A stretch of DNA of 64,000 nucleotides from Pollenia angustigena (GCA_930367215.1 OV884056.1:231809127-231873126), one strand, 5' to 3'. Positions 1-11,663 are shown, numbered from the stretch's first letter. Notes: generated from the letters alone by a model not told the origin. Translations and numbers: made by a program.

Positions 1-6
1 AGGAGG

Positions 7-312
7 TTGCACAACATATATTCGCGTAACTCAAAAACGGTTTAGTTTATTGAAAATACTGAAAAAACCGATGGGAGCCCCCTTAAGGAATGGAGACACT
101 GCGTAGGTATGTTAGAAATAAATGATTGAGATAAAAAATAAAGTAGGGTTGGTCATACATTTAACCTATCTAGGGGCATCCTAGGCGCTGCGGCAGCCAA
201 ATTTAAGAATTTTATTAAACCGCCATATTATTTGGTTGCGGAATATCGGTTTTTTTTTATTATTTTCAATAAACTAAACCGTTTTTGAGTTACGCGAATA
301 TATGTTGTGCAA
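7..312. repeat. Palindromic MITE with perfect 52 bp terminal inverted repeats
   Basis: Bases 7-58 and 261-312 are exact reverse complements over 52 bp, starting TTGCACAACATATATTCGCG. The 200 bp between has no coding capacity. Relatives lie at 60840-61400, where the same arm (TTGCATAACATATATACGCG) occurs twice and a piece of the interior (GGCGGTTTAATAAAATTC) occurs once. This is a non-autonomous DNA element by structure; no target duplication is clear, so its superfamily is open. Confidence 0.8.
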
Positions 313-1900
313 AAAATTGTGACTTTTTGAATTTTTTTTTTTAATACCTACATACATAATTAACGAATAAACGACAACTCTATCTCTTCTTGAATCTACA
401 ATAAAAACCATGCTAGTGTAGTGAAGCAAATAAAAATAAAAGCTAAAAAATAGCAAAAATTAATAAATGAAAATTATTGAAAAACAAAAAAATACATCAA
501 CAACATCTTTCTTCTACTGAAAGATGACGATGATGAGGTAGGGAATAAAAACAAGGCGCGGTTGGTGGTTGAAACACACGCCGATAGAGACATTTGTAAA
601 CAATAAGAAAGTTATACATGAAATTGAAATATTGATAATTCATAATTAGAAAACAGAGAACAAACAAAAAAAAAAAAAAAAAAAAAAAACAAAAATAAAA
701 AAATTGCAATAGATAAACAAAAATTAAAACCAAATTTATATTTTACCTTAATTTTGCAACAAACCACCAGCCGAGAAGAGCAGCAGGAAGAAGTGTAAAG
801 AAAGCAGTGCGATTCTGTTCTTAATGAAGTTTGTTTGTGTATGTTTCACTTCAACTGGGTGGTTGTTTTTTTTTTCAAAAAGTTGCATGGGTTGGGTGTT
901 GTAGCAAAAGTTGTGTTGCTGGTGAACAGTGGCAAAACAAAATTAATCAAAATGATGTTGATGTTTTTTTTTCACAATTTTTTAATGTTGGCAATTAATT
1001 GCTGGATATTACTCAATGCAGTTGTTGTTATTTTTTGTAAATTATATTTATCTTGGTGGTGGCAAAAATTTTTAGTGCGTGTTTAATCTTTTTATTTATT
1101 TTTTTTTTTTAAGATTTTGCACTATTGAAAAATTAAGGGGTGTAAATTTTTCAAAATATTTTATTTATTTTATTAAAAAAATTTTTTTTTAAACTTTTTT
1201 TCATAATTTCTTTTTTTTTTTGCAATTTTTTAACTTCTTTTGTAATCATGCCATTTCTTTTACTCTTTTACATTTTTTTTCAATGTATCAGACTCTCTTT
1301 ATATTGCAAGGATATTTGGCATTGAATGCCAAACACCAACAAACATTATTAATGTTCACACATTCGCACACATCTACTCTTTGGGCTCAAGTATACAGGA
1401 AAACACGTTTGTAGTAGGCTTTATTATAGATATTGTTGTTTTTGTTTCTTTTTATTATTATTGTTGTTGTTGTAGTCGTATAACACAAGACATCAGAGCC
1501 AGTCAAATGAAACGACACTGACAAGAACAACATACGAACGCGAACGAAACGAGGAAGAGAAATAAAAAGAAACAAACAAACAAGCAAACAATCACACACT
1601 CACACGCATTTTAAATTTGAACAAGAAGAACCGAAAAAGACCAGGAAAAAACCCAATCAAATCAATATATTTTCTTTAACTTTATCAGCACTTTTACTTT
1701 TATATTATTTTAATTAAATTATTTTCTTTAATTTTCCATTTTCACTTACATTTTCTTGTAATTGTTTTTCCATTTTCTTAGAAAACTTCTGTTAAGAAAC
1801 AAACAAAAAAATCACTTAAAATTTTTATGATATAGTTAACGCGTACCGTCAAATATTCGTTGCGTCTTTAGTCGTGCTTTGTTCATTTTACAATACAGAC
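313..1900 (-). other. AT-rich region, possible minus-strand 5' leader and promoter
   Basis: No convincing protein is present. The stretch holds an A/T homopolymer near 662-700 and long T runs near 1090-1240. Read on the minus strand, 1400-1890 has the texture of a fly 5' leader: A-rich purine tracts, AACAACAACAATAATAATAA, and many short AAAGTGAAAA-type runs. The ORFs here are low-complexity readings of T and TTG runs. The leader idea rests on composition only; the window edge would hide most of such a gene. Confidence 0.2.
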
Positions 1901-2985
1901 AAATCGAGTCAGCCAAATGTCTGGCCATCTATTAGATACAAAGCCGCCTTGGTGGAAAATAACGCACTTTTTAGATAAATGTTATGTTTGTTCTGCATTT
2001 AGCCTGAAGGTAGAAAAGAGACAACTATAAATGGGTGCTTGAAAATAGCAGCTTATTTCTCGAATACCATTTCTGGCATTTCCCATACTATTGTGAATGA
2101 TTGAGTGTGAAATAGAGAGAGAGATAATTTGACAGCTGTATTAAAGACAGCTGTTTAATGTTTTGATTTCTAGTGCTCAGTACTCATGAAGTTTTTGAAT
2201 GTATTAAAAATCAGTGCTGTCAACTCTTAAAATTTTAAACACTGTTTTTAATAAAAAAGTTTAAAAAGTACGTAACATGAAGTCACGGAAATCTAGAAAA
2301 GGACCTAAGCTATTCAATTTAGTGAATAACCAATACCAGGTAAAATACAGGTTTTTAAAGTCAGTCAGATCAGTGACCGTAGCAGTTATTCCTTTTTTTA
2401 TAAAAGTCAGGTAGTAACAGTTATTTTTTCATTTTTATTTTTTTGAACAAAAATAGTAGGTTTTTTAGATTTTTATTTTTCCGAGCAAAAATAAAAGTTT
2501 TCTCTAAAGAAATGTACGTGTAATATAAATTTAATGATTTTAAATATATATTTTAATGCGCATAAGAAATCCCAATGATGATTACACATTAAAGTAAACA
2601 TTGTAAATCAACTAAACTATTATTACACGGTCATTTCTCGGTCATTTAAAGAATTTTGAAATGCCTTGCCATTGTTTTAGGCTGTTATGTAAAAATTTTT
2701 TTTATATGAAGTACGAGTATTATGTATAATATGCAATTTTTTTTTAGCATAATACATATTTAAAGTAAAAGCTAAAACCGAGGTTAAATGGTCGGTTTTC
2801 GGTTTCGGTATTTAGGTATTAAAACCACGGCTTCGATTTCGGTTAAAACCGAACAGCAATCCCTATTATAAAGCCAAATTTTGTATGTTTCTACGTTTGT
2901 AAGAGGTAATCTCTGGAACTGCCGGTCCGATTTTAATAATGAAAAATGGAACCTCCTTACGGACACAAGCTATACTAATAACCTC
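1901..2985. other. Unassigned AT-rich stretch
   Basis: No gene is recognised. There are two ACAGCTG E-box-like motifs 17-18 bp apart near 2130-2155, and a cluster of CGGTTTCGGT-like motifs at 2775-2860 that looks like degenerate dispersed repeat. Confidence 0.4.
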
Positions 2986-3191
2986 TTATTTTAACATCAC
3001 TCATATCTCCAAAACTTTAAGAGAGAGCAAAAAAAATTTAATACTTATCGTTGTTCTTTAGAAAAATAAGCGGACTGGTGTCTGGTACTTATTTTAACAT
3101 CACTCATATCTCCAAAACTTTAAGAGTGAGCAAAAAAAATTTAATACTTATCGTTGTTCTTTAGAAAAATAAGCGGACTGGTGTCTGGTAC
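2986..3191. repeat. Tandem duplication, two copies of 103 bp
   Basis: The block starting TTATTTTAACATCACTCATA occurs at 2986 and 3089 with only a base or two of difference (GAGAGAGC against GAGTGAGC). It lies at the start of the GGTACTTTTT-rich dispersed repeat, so this is a local duplication of part of that repeat. Confidence 0.85.
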
Positions 3192-4080
3192 TTTTTGGAA
3201 ATTCGGCTCTTTTAGGGAGTAAGCGGGTAAATCCTGAATTTTGGTACTTTTTTGTTACTCCGTCTATCGTTTAAACAAATAAACGTAAATAAACATTATA
3301 TCACATTCGAAAGTTTTCTAAAAAACACAAGTATAATTTGGTACTTTTTAGAAATTCGAACGTTTAAGGGGTGAAATTTGTATCTATTGTTGGTACTTTT
3401 TTTCTACATTCTTTGGCATATACTTATTAAATGGGCTCCCACTATAATATTGAAATTTTTTATACTTCAATGGGGTAAAAAAAAGTATCAAGAAGGGAAA
3501 ATACCGAAAATTATTATTTTTTAGGTTTTTGGTTCTCTGGTACAACTGGTACTTTTTTATTTACGGTTAATATTGGACCTACAGTCATCAAATTCAACAT
3601 GCAATATCCTGAATGGTAAGACTGCATTTTTGAAATTTTTTTAATATTGGACTTGAAACATAAAATTAAACATTTAAGGTCCTGAGTGAACGAGAATCTT
3701 TAAAGGGATCTATTTGATACTTTTTCGTTCTTGGACTGGTACTCGTTAATATTGTACCTATGAACATTAAATTAAACATGCAAGGGTCTGAGTGGATGAG
3801 AATCTGGAACAGAACTTTTTGGTAGTTATTAACTGGTACTTTTTTAAATTTCAGTAGTATTGGACAAAGAAACATTAAATTAAACGTGCAATGTCCTGAG
3901 TAATTGAGGATCTGTAAGAGAGTATTTTTCGTACTTTTTCGTTCTTTAACTGGTACTCTCTGAATTTCCTATAATATTGGATCTAGAAGCATTAAATTTT
4001 TTGGTACTTTTTTTGTTCTTGAGTTTTCGTTAATAGTAGACGCTCGTTTTAAAAACGATACTTTTTCATCACACACCAAA
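3000..4080. repeat. Dispersed repeat with GGTACTTTTT motifs, copy 1
   Basis: GGTACTTTTT or a near match recurs about every 60-110 bp. From 3570 to 3990 five degenerate units carry AATATTGGACCTA followed by ACATTAAATTAAAC and TCCTGAGT. Bases 3000-3500 match the reverse complement of 8170-8460, for example GGGCTCCCACTATAATATTG against CAATATTGTAGTGGGTGCCC. The two copies face each other 5 kb apart. No protein is encoded. Confidence 0.6.
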
Positions 4081-5019
4081 ATGTTTTTCACATTATGATA
4101 TTATTCAAATATAGTTAGTAAAATAAATTACAAAATTGACCACACTGCCAAAATACACTTATTAAAAAGAGTAAAATATGAGAGTAGGCAAAGAAAACTT
4201 AAGAAAAAAATATGAAATATTAACAAGATTTTGGCATTACAATTGAAAATATTTACACACAAGCTTCACTTTTTTCAAATAAAAAAAAATTTGCAAAATT
4301 CACTAATTTACAAAAAATGATTAGCAAATTGTGCCAATTATGAATTAATTTCAATTTACTTAGATTTTAATTAATACTTTTGAATTTATTATTTCTTATC
4401 TATAAATTTCAGATTTCAAGTTGTTTTTGCAGACACGGCTTTTTTATCACTGACTAATTGTAATTGTTCTCTAATATGTATTCCCTAGTATATTTTCAAT
4501 TCTCTTTTGTTGTTTATTTTCTTATATGTAGTATGTATGTCAAAATCGACAAAATACATTACTGTAATTTAGGGCTTGTCAATTTGAACGACAGATTGTG
4601 GTAATCGTATCTGTTAGATACAAAAAAAAAACACATGTATATTTTTTCATATAAAAAAATATACTATTCACAATAGTTCGTTTGTTATAATACAATGGAT
4701 GTGAACTTAGCTGAAATAAGTGTCTTAACTAAATTTTTTAGCGGATTTCATTGGGTTTTCTTAACAGTTTACAAATCTTTTACTGTAACTAGGCAACAGT
4801 TTTTAGCAAGTTCTGCTATTTACCGCATCTTATGTTAAATAACATTTTGCTTAATTCGGTTTTCTGCCGCCTTAATTTTTTTTACAACTATAGTAACTTA
4901 GCAATGTACACCTGATTCTGTTTCTTCGCGGTAGACAGGTTCCTCGAAAAACGCGTTAAATAGTTTTTCAAACTGTTTAATAATATTGGGCACATAAAGT
5001 CTCTCTCTAAATTTATTGT
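4081..5019. other. Unassigned AT-rich stretch
   Basis: Nothing coding or repeated is recognised. Base composition matches the surrounding non-coding DNA. Confidence 0.4.
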
Positions 5020-5027
5020 ATGATTAT

Positions 5028-5839
5028 CATAGATGGGCACTTTGCAGTACCAGTACTTATTCAGTATTTTTTTTTTTACTGGTACTGCACTTGAATTTTC
5101 ATTACCAATATATTTTTACTGATTACTGAAAAAAAAAATCAGTACTCAGTAAATTTTACTGATTACTGAAAAAAAAATCAGTATTCAGTAAATTTTACTG
5201 ATTACTGAAAAAAAAATTCAGTAATCAGTGAAGTTTACTGAATACTGAAAAAATTACAGTAATCAGTAAATTTTACTGAATACTGAAAAAAATCAGTAAT
5301 CATTAAATTTTACTTGTTACTGATAAGAATGCAGTATTGGGAGGTTTTTACTACCTACCCTGCAAATAATAGGACCAGTCCAAACACGCGTGTAAAGAGT
5401 AGTCCACAAGGGACCAGGACTAGTCCACAAGTAACCCAAACGTATGGAAAAAACCTGGTCTATTTAACATTACGATGTCCTAGGAGAGGACCATATAACC
5501 CACCTTTGGACCACTAAGGAGTAGTTTTAAAACTACTCCATGGTATATAACCCACCTTTGGACCAGTAAGGAGTAGTTTTAAAACTACTCCATGGTATAC
5601 TCAAGAGGATTAGTTTTGAAGTCGTTTAAACACGAAAGCATGTCGTTAAAAAACGAAAATTTACTGCATACTGATTTTTTCTTCCAGTAATCAGTAAACT
5701 TTACTGAATACTGATTTTTTTTTTCAGTAATCAGTAAAAATTTACTGGTAATGAAAATTATATTTCATTACCAGTAAGCATTTACTGATTACTGAAACGC
5801 TTGCTGCAGTAAAAAAGTAATGCAGTATGCCCATGTATG
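5028..5839. mobile_element. Foldback-type DNA element, hAT-like, with tandem repeats in its arms
   Basis: The ends are CATAGATGGGCA and, on the other strand, CATACATGGGCA. They are flanked by an 8 bp direct repeat ATGATTAT at 5020-5027 and 5840-5847. The left arm (5060-5310) is about five tandem copies of a 40 bp unit built from TTTTACTGATTACTG and CAGTAATCAGTAAA; the right arm (5660-5810) has the same units inverted. The centre holds a 52 bp tandem duplication (5494 and 5546), each copy with a 22 bp perfect palindrome GGAGTAGTTT/AAACTACTCC. An 8 bp duplication is typical of hAT elements; arms made of short tandem repeats are typical of foldback elements. No transposase is present. Confidence 0.75.
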
Positions 5840-6063
5840 ATGATTATATGTAGATAGTACATCAGGAGCCGAAGAACAAAACGCAGTTTTTCGCAAATTT
5901 TGCTTTTTGGTATTTTTATAATTGTTTTTTTTTTTAAACCAAGAATATGGATTCTAGAAAAATTGCTGCATAATAAAACGTACTTCTTTTATTATTTTTT
6001 TTTTATCAAAGTAATTTTTGGGCATACAAAATTTTTTATTATTAAGATTTTGTTTGTCGTGCT

Positions 6064-6260
6064 TAATTCCCAATTTTTATTCTTGAGAAATACAATAAAA
6101 TTTATTGTTGGGGGATAAGCTAGATTCTATGCGCATTTCACTGGTTGCTTAGGCTAGATCATCAGGAAACATTCTCCCAAAAATTTTAGAAAAGCCAAAG
6201 ATAAAAGTAAATAAAACTGCACAGTGAATGAGAATTATTTAAACGTACTTTTTTCATAGT
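6064..6260 (-). repeat. Fragment of TIR family X
   Basis: This segment matches 27510-27720 with moderate divergence, for example GGGGATAAGCTAGATTCTAT against GGGGAGATAAGCTAGTTCCT, followed by CTGGTTGCTT. It is an old, truncated copy of the family that also lies at 17539-26268 and 27232-27907. Confidence 0.65.
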
Positions 6261-6357
6261 CTGCCATTTTTTCGTGTAGTTAATTTCGTGCTTTAATGAA
6301 AGATGTAATTTATGTATCGTGTTTTTAAAAATTTCTTTCCTGCTACTGAGTGTCATT

Positions 6358-6807
6358 ACCAGGGAAACCAGAAATATGCTCTAAAAAATACGTTCTGCAA
6401 AAAAAAAGCTTCAAACGGCAAAATATGCAAAAATTTGCACGAACAAATCGATACCAAAACTCATAAAAAACTCTAAAACGGATGAATATATCGAGCCCTA
6501 ATAGCAAAAATGATGTAACCAACAACATTTTAGATTTTTGTTTTTTGATGAAAATCGATAATTTTTGATCATTTCCATCATCTCTAAAAATCGCATATCT
6601 CTGGAAAGTACCGTTACGAAATAAGAGCATAAGCAATTTCAAACGAAACCCTAGACTTGAAGCAAAAATATTTTTAAGAAAACCTTCTCCTGTAAAATTT
6701 TATTTTTGTTGGTTACATCATTTTTGCTATAAGGGCTCGATATTATTTCTGCCTTCATTGTTCGCACAAGGAAAAACATGCAATTGCATATTAATGGTTG
6801 CCCTGGT
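6358..6807. repeat. Palindromic MITE, 450 bp
   Basis: The ends are ACCAGGGAAACCA and, inverted, ACCAGGGCAACCA, each followed by AATATGC. A second, stronger pair of inner arms lies at 6488-6525 and 6706-6743 (ATATCGAGCCCTAATAGC). No clear target duplication and no coding capacity. Confidence 0.6.
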
Positions 6808-7039
6808 CCTTACAATCTATGTAAAGGCTAGTGATGCCGAGAAAATCCGATTATTTGGCAAAAAAATTAACATAAAATATAAATTTTTCATAATTTTAAT
6901 TTAAAAAACCTTTGTATTTAGTAGCTGCTTTTCGCATATTGATTTTTTTCGAAGAACATGATATTTTTCTTAAGATTATATCACGGAAACCAATTGGAGT
7001 TTTATTTTCCTGTCTTCGTTACAATTGTAACTGTTGACT

Positions 7040-8007
7040 ACACAGAAAAAATGCTCACCAAATGCTGTTTCAGTTTTTTTAATTGAGGAGGTCCATAACA
7101 AAACGCAATAATTACACCATAACATTTTTTTGGATAAACGACAAAATGTAATTTAAGTAAGTAGCACAAATTTTTTTTAAAAAACAATTATTGAGGTATT
7201 ATTGTCTACAAAAAGTAATATTAATCACAAATTAATTATTTTATCTGACAGTTTGTTTTAAAGTTATTTAGATAACAAATTTGGAATTATTGCGTTTTGG
7301 TCCGAATCCATAGTATTTATTTCATTTTGCTTTGAACTGTATGAAAATGTTATTCACAATCAACTTAACAAAGGCAAAAGGTATTAACTAAACAAAAATT
7401 CCTTACGTTTAACAGTTAAATAAGAGTTACCACACGAGCATAATTTATTTATAAAGTTGACTTTTTTAAATTTCTTGTAGCGATTTATTGCAAAGATGTG
7501 TAACTATTGCATTTTGCTCTGAACCATTATATTTGATATTGAATTGCAGTGTAGTTATTGAGTTTTGGAATGCTTTGTAATAAAGGTAATATAGATTTCA
7601 ATGTGTAGAATAGGATTCAATCAAAAAATCAAAAATCTTGAAAAATGTAATTATTGCGTTTTGTTATGGACCTCCTCAATTGTTCCAACTAATTTGCCTT
7701 AATTGAAAATAAAAGTTTAATGCTTGTATGTATATTTGCAAATATGAAAACATACACACAAACTTTAAAATATTTAAAAGTTTTAAACAATTTTTTAATT
7801 GTTTCAATTAACTGTGCTGATTAAAAGAAATATATTTCAATTAAACCTATTGATTGAAACTGAACAGCAAGAAAAGCCCAAACTTACAAATGTGTTAATT
7901 GATATGATCAATTTGTTTGCTGGCGAAAAATCAGTACGGAATTTAATTAATAGTACACATTTCTAACAAATACGTTAATTGAAGTTAGTTTGTGAATTTT
8001 TCTGTGT
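7040..8007. repeat. TIR element with ACACAGAAAAA ends, interrupted
   Basis: ACACAGAAAAA at 7040 is matched by TTTTTCTGTGT ending at 8007. The body contains many AATTAA/CAATT runs. A second element at 7081-7681 sits inside it. The terminal motif is the same as in family X at 17539. Confidence 0.5.
7081..7681. repeat. Nested MITE with 36 bp inverted repeats
   Basis: The ends read AATTGAGGAGGTCCATAACA on both strands and stay complementary for about 36 bp. AATT at each end may be a target duplication or part of the TIR. The motif ATTATTGCGTTTTG recurs near 7287, 7505, 7547 and 7650, which may be transposase binding sites. No coding capacity. Confidence 0.75.
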
Positions 8008-8049
8008 TGGAGAAAAAAGTGTTAAACAAACTAACCAGAAAAAACTACT

Positions 8050-8470
8050 CCTAGTGCCTCAAAATTATAATTTTGTATATCGTTTTTCGCCATTTTTGGA
8101 GTAGAAGAAGTAATCTTAGCAAAATTTTCCCTAAAAAATTACCACATGCTGTATGGAACAGTAAAAGAAAAATATTTAATCCCCTTTTTATAATTTTTTC
8201 CTCCCCATTGAAGTATTTAAAAATTTTAATATTGTAGTGGGTGCCCATAAAAAAGTAATAACTTTCTATTTATATTTTTTAAATAAGTTACGAATTTGGT
8301 AAAATCTTTTTTTCTATGTTTATTGGTTAAAAAGATTAATTTGGTGACAAAAAACTTCCAAAATATCCATTTACTCCCCAAAAGGGCCGAATTTTAAAAA
8401 AGGTACCAGATATTTGTGCGCTTACTTTTCTAATGAACAACGATAACTATAAAATTTGTTTTGAATATCG
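8050..8470. repeat. Dispersed GGTACTTTTT repeat, copy 2 (inverted)
   Basis: This is the diverged reverse complement of about 3060-3500: shared blocks include CCCCATTGAAGTAT, AGTGGGTGCCC, CTCCCCAAAAGGGCCGAATT and GAACAACGATAACTAT. Confidence 0.6.
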
Positions 8471-8894
8471 CTTAGCTTTGGATGTTTGGGATTATCGTAT
8501 TTACCCGATTTTCCTTTTTTTATTCCCTCAGTTTTTAATAAAATATATCGTCGTGCCGAAGTTTACTTGCCGTATATCACAAAAATTTTTTTTGGGAAAT
8601 CGAATCAGTAATGGAAAAAAAATTTTAAGTTATAGCCATTATCACGTCCGAAAAAATTTTTTCATTTTGTCGTATACGCCACTTTTTGCGATATATTTTT
8701 TAGTTTGTGGGATATAAGTCAAAATAAGGTATTAAAAACCTAGATTCACGTGTTTTACCAATATTGAAAATTAAGTTAAAATAATTTTCGAAACAAAAAT
8801 TTATGCAAGTGACAAATATATTTACATATAGTTATAGTTTTTATAATATCGAATTTCCTAATGTATGAATAATTTTAAGGTTTATTATTACTTA
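8471..8894. other. Unassigned AT-rich stretch
   Basis: A 94-codon open frame covers part of it, but its composition (F, I, Y, K) is what AT-rich DNA gives by chance and no domain is recognised. Confidence 0.4.
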
Positions 8895-9149
8895 AGGGTG
8901 GTCTTACCATAATGCAAGATGTTAACTGTGAGTCACACCGTAACGTCAAATTTTTGTCCAACTTAATTTCTCATTTTCTGGTATTAGTGCCAAATTCAAC
9001 TGCTGAATTGCTGAAGCCTTTTACGAAAATTGGCGTTCAAACCAAAAATACATTTTGTGCACAATTTTGTTTTTTTTGGTCAGCATAATCGATCAAATGT
9101 GTCCACAATCGGGATAATTGTGGGCAAATTTTAGCAAACCGGCTCTGTA

Positions 9150-9600
9150 GGAAATGTGAAAACGCCTGTGCATGCATCCTTGGTGCGATTTATGGCCAGG
9201 CGGCATCATCGGGCCTTACTTCAGTAACTGGGAATGGTGTTTGCTATCGCGAGCTGAGAACGGATTTCTTTTTGCCAAAAATTGAGGATATGAACCTGGA
9301 CGAAAAGTAGTTCCAAAAGAATGTGTTACACGGCCAACGAAACAATGGCTATTCTGCACGAGAAATTCAATGGCCATGTTAAGTCGTCGTCACGATCATA
9401 TGATTTGACACCGTTGGCCTTCTTTTTTTGGTAATATTTAATAAAAGGTGTAAAGGATTAGATAATTTGACACATTAAAAACATTGAACCTTAATTATGT
9501 CTCAGAGCCATTGCAAATATGGACCATAGGACAAAGATATGCTACCGAATCCGCGACGATCATTTGGCCGATATTTTGTCTCAAACATAGTTGTTATAGA
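9150..9600 (+). pseudogene. Mariner-family transposase remnant
   Basis: Broken DNA, read in two frames, still matches the catalytic region of mariner-type DD-D/E transposases. First comes CDLWPGGIIGPYF, then after a frame change YRELRTDFFLPKIEDMNLDE, a stop, a degraded region where 'FQQDGA.CHT' is expected, then FDTVGLLFL (expected LTPLDFFLW), and finally HLADILSQT near 9575. Several in-frame stops and frameshifts separate these blocks, and the N-terminal DNA-binding half is missing, so it cannot make an active enzyme. The flanking inverted repeats support its place inside a mariner element. The assignment rests on family knowledge of these motifs, without a search. Confidence 0.75.
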
Positions 9601-9649
9601 TCCTTCTATAACAATAAAAAAAATTCAGATAATTCTCTAAAAACTTTTA

Positions 9650-10667
9650 GTTTTTAATCCAAATTTTTAATTAGGCTTAAGTTCATGAAATTTAATTTTT
9701 ATTAAAACATGTAAAATCAATTAAAATGGATAATCATTCAGGAAAGCAAATTTCGATCTACCAAATGTTAAAATAAAATTTGGTTTAAGGATTGATGTTT
9801 GACTGGTGACGTCAGCAGTCGTCGATGGCTGCGAGTGTAAGACGGCAAATCCATCTGAGGAGATCGAGTGGTTGCGATCGAAACATGTCATGGTAACCTG
9901 CCGGCCAGGGTTCGAGCCCGAGCCACGTCAAGAATGAAAGATTATCAATAACAATTTAAATTGATTTTCATGTTGTAAAATTCCTTTCTTCATAAAAATA
10001 ATTTAATAAAAATTAAATTTCATGAACTTAAGCCTAATTAAAAATATTAAAAATTTGGATTAAAAACCATAAATAGTTCAACAAAATAACCACAATACTA
10101 ATTATTGTTAAAGCTAAGGCACGAGCTCTATGTGTACATTTGTCCTTCAAGTTGTGCTTAAAAAGGTCAACAGAAAAGAGAAAGACAAAGTGAAAAAACA
10201 AAAAAATGTACTTGGACTTCAAGAAAAATTCTTGACGAAAGTACGAAAAAACAGAAGTAAAGGAAAAAAACATGTAAAATCAATTAAAATGGATAATCAT
10301 TCAGGAAAGCAAATTTCGATCTACCAAATGTTAAAATACAATTTGGTTTAAGGATTGATGTTTGACTGGTGACGTCAGCAGTCGTCGATGGCTGCGAGTG
10401 TAAGACGGCAAATCCATCTGAGGAGATCGAGTGGTTGCGATCGAAACATGTCATGGTAACCTGCCGGCCAGGGTTCGAGCCCGAGCCACGTCAAGAATGA
10501 AAGATTATCAATAACAATTTAAATTGATTTTCATGTTGTAAAATTCCTTTCTTCATAAAAATAATTTAATAAAAATTAAATTTCATGAACTTAAGCCTAA
10601 TTAAAAATATTAAAAATTTGGATTAAAAACCATAAATAGTTCAACAAAATAACCACAATACTAATTA
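9650..10667 (+). repeat. Family Y, copy 1 (tandem dimer with tRNA-like core)
   Basis: Two near-identical units, about 560 bp apart, each carry GATCGAGTGGTTGCGATCG (A-box-like) and GGTTCGAGCCC (B box) in tRNA-like spacing (about 9860-9930 and 10425-10490). The composite is bounded by inverted sequence TTTTTAATCCAAATTTTTAA at 9650 and its complement near 10640. The 73-codon open frame at 10130-10351 is K-rich reading of the repeat, not a gene. Confidence 0.7.
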
Positions 10668-10718
10668 ACTTTTAGTTTTATTCACAATTAACATTGTGCA
10701 TTATGGTGGGACCACCCT

Positions 10719-11639
10719 GAATATTTAACCTTTAATTGCTTAAAAATAAAGTGAATTTTGGCAATATAGCAATAATTCCATCAATATAAATAGCCGTTGT
10801 GTACTTTTCTTTACATATAAAACGAAAAATGTTATAATAACAGTAATATTAATAAGATCTCTCTTTTTTTTTAGTAACATGCCTTATATACTTTGTTCAC
10901 ATACAACAAGATATGGCAAGATTTTTTTAATTGAAAGTTTTCATATATTTTTTGTCGTATATCCACAATTATGCTACTTACGATATTATAACGTATTAAA
11001 TTTTTCGCAAAAGTGGATGTACAACAAAATGGCTTTGTAATATCTCATTAACCATAAGAGAAAGAGATGTGAGTATTGCGCAGATCGATAGATCTGTTAA
11101 ATTTACCAAAGGAAACGGTCTTATCTTATTTTTTTTTCGATTTTCTAATATACGACAAGATAACTCCGGAACGACGATATGTTGTGCAGTTATGTATGAA
11201 GAAAATATCGTTTATCTATCACATAGAAAAAAATCAAGATAAAAACGTAGAAAACAAGGTTGATTTAAAATATTTCGGTGGTGATTTTGCTTCATACGTT
11301 TTTCATGTTAATTCAACCTGATTTTACAATAACTGCGGAATCACGTTGAATGAAAGTTATTTCAAGTTGAAACAACGTGAATTTCATGTAGAATCCAATT
11401 GGTTTGAGTGTGTTTTAACAGTGTGAAGAAGCCTCAGAGACAACATATGCATTTATTTAAGAATAATTCAAAACACTTACCCCTGTAACACATGTTTCAC
11501 TTATTTTGTATTCTCCTTTGTTAACAGAAGCATCAGCAGAATCGCCCGATATGGTTTCCGTCATCATTCTACTTTGAAAACTTGATGTACTATTTAACTA
11601 AATAATTTTAATTAAAAGAATACGGGAATTGTCTTCTTT
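10719..11639. other. Unassigned AT-rich stretch
   Basis: An 81-codon open frame at 11076-11321 has slightly more balanced composition than its neighbours, but no domain is recognised and the flanks have no splice or start context that I can defend. Confidence 0.35.
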
Positions 11640-11663
11640 TTATAACATATGGGCATTTCCTGT

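Larger units (their letters stand above)
8895..10718 (+). mobile_element. Mariner-like element relic, split by a family Y insertion
   Basis: Both ends carry AGGGTGGTC and continue with ACCATAATGCA and ATGTTAA, 30-40 bp of diverged inverted repeat. The transposase remnant is at 9150-9600. Family Y is inserted at about 9650-10667, with AACTTTTAG on both sides as a likely target duplication. Without the insert the element is about 0.8 kb, so it had already lost much of its transposase gene. Confidence 0.65.

Noticed and set aside
1..2200. Named host gene promoter
   Set aside because: Composition suggests a leader on the minus strand, but no exon, start site or known motif set supports a named gene.
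6343..6642. 99-codon minus-strand protein
   Set aside because: It lies across a palindromic MITE and its composition reflects AT-rich DNA.
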